Source: Lepisosteus oculatus (Eukaryota > Chordata > Actinopteri > Semionotiformes > Lepisosteidae). Taken from it: DNA of 64,000 nt. Position 1 is the stretch's first letter, and the number at the start of each line of letters is the position of its first letter. Made by a program: the position numbers and the translations under genes. The notes beneath the pieces are model-generated. The model had not been told where the DNA came from. It saw only the letters and a program-made list of their open reading frames with translations, and made no database searches. The stretch is taken from positions 30,389,148-30,453,147 of the forward strand of contig NC_090706.1 of assembly GCF_040954835.1 (NCBI RefSeq). The letters are read 5' to 3'. Below, piece by piece: positions 62,201 to 64,000 of this stretch.

Positions 62201-64000
62201 GAATCACTCAAGTTTCACAACAGAGCAAGTCTCAGCTCTTCAGTAACGTTCTTCGGTTCCTCAGAAAATTGAAAAACATGAAAATTTCAGAGTAATGATT
62301 CCGCCTTGTGTTCAGACACCTGTTAGGGAGTATTAATTCATAAATTCAAGTGGGTCAGTTTATGAAGGCTGCAAAGGAACAAGTAAAGGTTTATTCCGTG
62401 CTGAAAAAAGAAAAGAAACACAACGGAGCCTTCTTCAGGTGTGACATCTGAAGAAGGCTTTACAGCCGAAATGCTGTGTTTCTTTTCTTCTCTTTTCAGC
62501 GTGGAATAAACCTTTACTTGCTGCTTTTAATCCATAAATTGCTGTCTAAGTAATTGTATGTCTCTTAAATACATGTTTTAGATCTTTGTAATGTGACACA
62601 TGTATATGTTTTAGCAAACCATTCCAATAAGATTATATTTTGTGGGATACCTCACCTCTGAAAAGTGTAAAACTGGTTATACTGTATAGGCTTGTGCGCT
62701 AAAAAAAGACAAGAGTTTCCAGTGCTGAAAAAAACCTCTGTTTCGGTGTGTGCAACTGCTAACAGGTCCTAAGAAAAAAAGGCTTTTACAAAATTTAACT
62801 TTGTATTCCTTTTGGAAAATGCTACATATTGTATAGTTGAAACAGTAGTGATGGTTCTTTCAGAAAAAAATCACCATTAAACTTTCTGCTAGAGAAACAA
62901 ACAAAACTGTGTTAAATCAGTTCTTTCGAATATCGGAGGATGGATTCTCAGTGAAAATAAAAATGTTAGGAGGGTAAAGGCACTTCTAATTAAAATTCAC
63001 GCTGCTTCAAAAGGGTTAATATCACATAGAGGATCTGCTCTATATCTGCTCTATCTAGCCATTTTCCAAACTGTTTTCCGGTTCATTTTTTTTAACCAGA
63101 CATATTGGAGATCGAGCCGTCGGAGGTGAGCTTTGTTGAAGAAGTGGGGAGCGGCCAGTTTGGGGTGGTGCAGCTGGGTTACTGGCACAGCAACGACAAC
63201 CTGAAAGTCGCCATCAAGATGGTGCGGGAGGGGGCGATGTCTGAAGAGGAGTTTAAAGAGGAGGCAAAAGTCATGGCGTGAGTCCTTTCTTAATAATTTC
63301 ATCATCCATGTTCTTCCAAAAGAACACTTTGTAGAAGAGATTTAAATTGCTTTTGGAAACGTGTAGAGAAGGATAGGTAGCTGAGCTGTTGTTTCTGCTC
63401 ATTTTACACTGATTTTACCCCAGAGTGACCTCAATCTAAAGAGGAAAAAGCAACAGTTTCACGTTTCTTGACAAATATTAAGTTCAGTAGTTCTTGCTTG
63501 TTTTCAGTAGCATTTGATTTACATTTGTACTTAGAATGCACTATTTTGATGAGGAATAAATTAGATTCAGTGATGTGAATTCTAATATCCAGGCCTGTCC
63601 TTAAAAGAAGACAGATCACTATGCTTTTAGAAATACTGTGAGAGTATTTCTCATGTGCAAGTGAATGTATGTGCTAAGAGGCAGAAAATGATTTGAAGGG
63701 TTGAGGTGAAAACAAACTTAACCGATCAGTAAATAATAGCTAAAGCAGTTTTCCTAATGCTTTTAAAAAATGAGAAGAATTATGTTTTCTTTGTGATTTT
63801 TTGTTTTGGAACAGTAAAATGTCTCATCCAAAGTTGGTTCAGCTCTATGGACTGGTTACCCAGACGGCTCCCATGTGCTTAGTGTTTGAGTTCATGGAGT
63901 ACGGGTGCCTATCCGACTACTTGAGGAATCAGCGGGGGAGTTTTTCCCAGGATACTCTGCTGGGAATGTGTCTGGATGTTTGTGATGGAATGGCCTACCT
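50129..64000 (+). CDS. itk: ITK, Tec-family tyrosine kinase (exons 1-13, 3' part beyond window)
   Basis: Thirteen GT-AG exons in consistent phase encode the first 473 residues of a protein closely matching human ITK (620 residues). The PH domain (about 4-110) keeps R29, used for phosphoinositide binding. The BTK zinc motif uses H120, C131, C132 and C142. A KPLPPTP proline-rich motif follows (153-159). SH3 is about 170-228. SH2 is about 236-335, with R262 in FMVRDS and the NNP segment whose proline isomerises in ITK. The kinase N-lobe has GSGQFG (369-374), VAIK lysine K392, gatekeeper F436 and C443. ITK acts at the T-cell membrane downstream of the receptor, phosphorylating PLC-gamma1. [16 protein letters not shown] and the MED7 neighbour mark it as ITK rather than TEC, BTK or TXK. 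Oddities: H177 and F179 in SH3, L355 in the linker, and a two-residue beta2-beta3 insertion. Confidence 0.97.
50267..53709 (+). other. ITK intron 1
   Basis: The largest ITK intron in the window (about 3.4 kb) is strongly AT-rich. It carries a family D repeat fragment and a TA-rich block around 52,780-52,830. No coding or RNA feature is seen. Confidence 0.75.
52168..52310 (-). repeat. Interspersed repeat family D fragment (ITK intron 1)
   Basis: CAGTTCAGTTTATTGTCATA and an ATACAAAGAATACACAG segment resemble, in reverse, the conserved 3' tail of fish SINE/LINE elements ending in TGACAATAAA. It is a single copy here. Confidence 0.5.
53710..53814 (+). CDS. itk: ITK exon 2: PH domain
   Basis: This exon is 105 nt, phase 0 to phase 0, with a TTTCTCAG acceptor and a CAG|GTGAGT donor. 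It contains [16 protein letters not shown] and FKYPFQ, nearly identical to human ITK. Confidence 0.97.
54365..54446 (+). CDS. itk: ITK exon 3: end of PH domain
   Basis: This exon is 82 nt, phase 0 to phase 1, with a TCTCTAG acceptor and a GAGG|GTAAGT donor. The peptide [20 protein letters not shown] runs into WVSALKE, the last PH helix. Confidence 0.97.
54667..54792 (+). CDS. itk: ITK exon 4: BTK zinc motif
   Basis: This exon is 126 nt, phase 1 to phase 1, with a TTTTCAAG acceptor and a CCGA|GTAAGT donor. It contains [17 protein letters not shown] and LATGC, with the H-x10-CC-x9-C zinc ligand spacing of Tec kinases intact. Confidence 0.97.
55026..55060 (+). repeat. Tandem heptamer ACATTCT x5
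   Basis: Four exact ACATTCT units plus a fifth with one change (ACATTTT) lie in ITK intron 4. Confidence 0.9.
55190..55425 (-). repeat. Interspersed repeat family B, copy (ITK intron 4)
   Basis: Reverse-oriented copy: CTATCCCAGCAAGCAACGGG, TTTTCCCAGAAGCCAATTTA, CAAGCTCCACACAGATAC and GGAATTGAATCTAGACCCC (head). Confidence 0.8.
55845..56175 (-). repeat. Interspersed repeat family B, copy (ITK intron 4)
   Basis: This is a second reverse-oriented copy in the same intron, near full length: GACACCAGTCCATTTCAGGG, TTTTCCCAGAAACCAATTAC, GGAGCACCTAGAGGAAAC and ATAAACTCCACACAGACAGC. An internal G8 run occurs near 56,038. Confidence 0.83.
56314..56348 (+). CDS. itk: ITK exon 5: proline-rich motif
   Basis: This 35-nt micro-exon runs phase 1 to phase 0, with a TTTTGCAG acceptor and a CTACAA|GTGAGT donor. 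It encodes [11 protein letters not shown], the ligand for intramolecular or intermolecular SH3 binding. A T17 tract starts 6 nt after the exon. Confidence 0.9.
56690..56732. repeat. TAA microsatellite joined to a TATATAGCGCC repeat end
   Basis: A short TAATAATAATAA run followed by ACTTTATTTTATATAGCGCC is a junction seen repeatedly in fish genomes as the end of an interspersed element. It is in ITK intron 5. Confidence 0.45.
57285..57486 (-). mobile_element. tRNA-derived SINE, family A, copy 4 (ITK intron 5)
   Basis: This reverse-oriented copy ends about 50 nt before ITK exon 6. About 80 nt of the centre, including the B box, is missing compared with the other copies. It supplies sequence close to the exon 6 acceptor but not the acceptor itself. 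Confidence 0.83.
57535..57686 (+). CDS. itk: ITK exon 6: SH3 domain
   Basis: This exon is 152 nt, phase 0 to phase 2, with a TTTCCCCAG acceptor and an AAAGG|GTAAAT donor. It contains [12 protein letters not shown] and WWIVQD, typical of Tec SH3. The usual ALYDY motif is AVHDF here. Confidence 0.95.
57990..58055 (+). CDS. itk: ITK exon 7: end of SH3
   Basis: This exon is 66 nt, phase 2 to phase 2, with a TTCCCCAG acceptor and a CATGA|GTAAGT donor. It encodes [20 protein letters not shown], the last SH3 strand and the SH3-SH2 connector. Confidence 0.96.
58345..58399 (+). CDS. itk: ITK exon 8: start of SH2
   Basis: This exon is 55 nt, phase 2 to phase 0, with a TTATAG acceptor and an AAAGAG|GTACAG donor. 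It encodes [19 protein letters not shown], the first SH2 helix. Confidence 0.96.
59752..59831 (+). CDS. itk: ITK exon 9: SH2 phosphotyrosine pocket
   Basis: This exon is 80 nt, phase 0 to phase 2, with a TTTACAG acceptor and a CTTGG|GTAATT donor. It contains GAFMVRDS with the phosphotyrosine-binding arginine R262, then [10 protein letters not shown]. Confidence 0.97.
60207..60349 (+). CDS. itk: ITK exon 10: SH2 core
   Basis: This exon is 143 nt, phase 2 to phase 1, with an ATTTCAG acceptor and a GCAG|GTATGT donor. It contains [14 protein letters not shown] and [19 protein letters not shown]. The Asn-Pro bond that undergoes cis-trans switching in mammalian ITK SH2 is conserved. Confidence 0.97.
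61581..61655 (+). CDS. itk: ITK exon 11: SH2-kinase linker
   Basis: This exon is 75 nt, phase 1 to phase 1, with a CTCAACAG acceptor and a GCTG|GTAAAT donor. It encodes [20 protein letters not shown] and the rest of the basic linker before the kinase domain. Confidence 0.95.
62346..62527. mobile_element. Palindromic repeat family C, copy 5 (ITK intron 11)
   Basis: This is the best foldback in the window. The left arm AAGTAAAGGTTTATTCCGTG, then CTGAAAAAAGAAAAGAAACA, and GAGCCTTCTTCAG, mirrors CTGAAGAAGGCTTTACAGCC, GTTTCTTTTCTTCTCTTTTC and GTGGAATAAACCTTTACTTG around a short GTGTGACAT spacer. Confidence 0.82.
63100..63277 (+). CDS. itk: ITK exon 12: kinase N-lobe
   Basis: This exon is 178 nt, phase 1 to phase 2, with a TTAACCAG acceptor and an ATGGC|GTGAGT donor. 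It contains the glycine-rich loop [13 protein letters not shown], the catalytic lysine in [17 protein letters not shown], and the alpha-C glutamate region. It begins [10 protein letters not shown], where other Tec kinases have a tryptophan in place of the leucine. Confidence 0.96.
63815..64000 (+). CDS. itk: ITK exon 13 (cut by window end): hinge region
   Basis: The acceptor is TTGGAACAG. The exon encodes [14 protein letters not shown], then [15 protein letters not shown] with gatekeeper F436 and C443 (equivalent to human C442), and runs to GMAYL at the window edge. The HRD, DFG and activation loop lie outside. Confidence 0.96.

Overview
The window is vertebrate nuclear DNA, most likely from a ray-finned fish. 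Genes are split by GT-AG introns. Non-coding DNA is AT-rich and carries tRNA-derived SINEs, CR1-type LINE fossils and an interspersed repeat of a kind common in fish genomes. Two of the three protein genes are the MED7-ITK pair that is also neighbouring in human 5q33. The repeat sequences would suit a slowly evolving, non-teleost lineage such as gar, but that is only an impression. No bacterial-style operons, CRISPR arrays or viruses are present.

Layout. 1-21.6 kb is gene-poor: two LINE fossils on the minus strand, several SINE and MITE copies, a near-perfect CTCF motif at 11.73 kb and a possible conserved non-coding block near 4 kb. 21.6-24.6 kb is probably the long 3' UTR of the next gene. 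24,642-38,042 (minus) is a complete LONRF-family E3 ligase gene, assembled here from 12 exons in consistent phase. It encodes 589 residues: RING, TPR, second RING and LON substrate-binding domain. A likely CCAAT/TATA promoter lies near 38.66-38.70 kb. 43,083-43,164 (plus) is an isolated tRNA-Ser(TGA) gene with a Pol III terminator. 45,582-46,280 (minus) is MED7, an uninterrupted GC-rich coding exon. Its inferred non-coding first exon ends at 47,204, behind four same-orientation CCAAT boxes. From 50,129 to the window end (plus) lie the first 13 coding exons of ITK, the T-cell Tec-family kinase, covering the PH, BTK zinc motif, proline-rich, SH3, SH2 and N-lobe kinase regions. The gene continues beyond the window.

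The genes do not form one pathway. MED7 is a core Mediator subunit, the LONRF protein is a predicted ubiquitin ligase, and ITK is a T-cell receptor signalling kinase. The head-to-head MED7/ITK arrangement is the ancestral synteny; the human GARIN3 (FAM71B) gene between them has no counterpart visible here. The main surprises are in ITK. The SH3 autophosphorylation tyrosine is histidine, its partner tyrosine is phenylalanine, and the near-invariant SH2-kinase-linker tryptophan is leucine. Also notable are a LONRF protein that starts directly at its first RING, and a family of long palindromic repeats.
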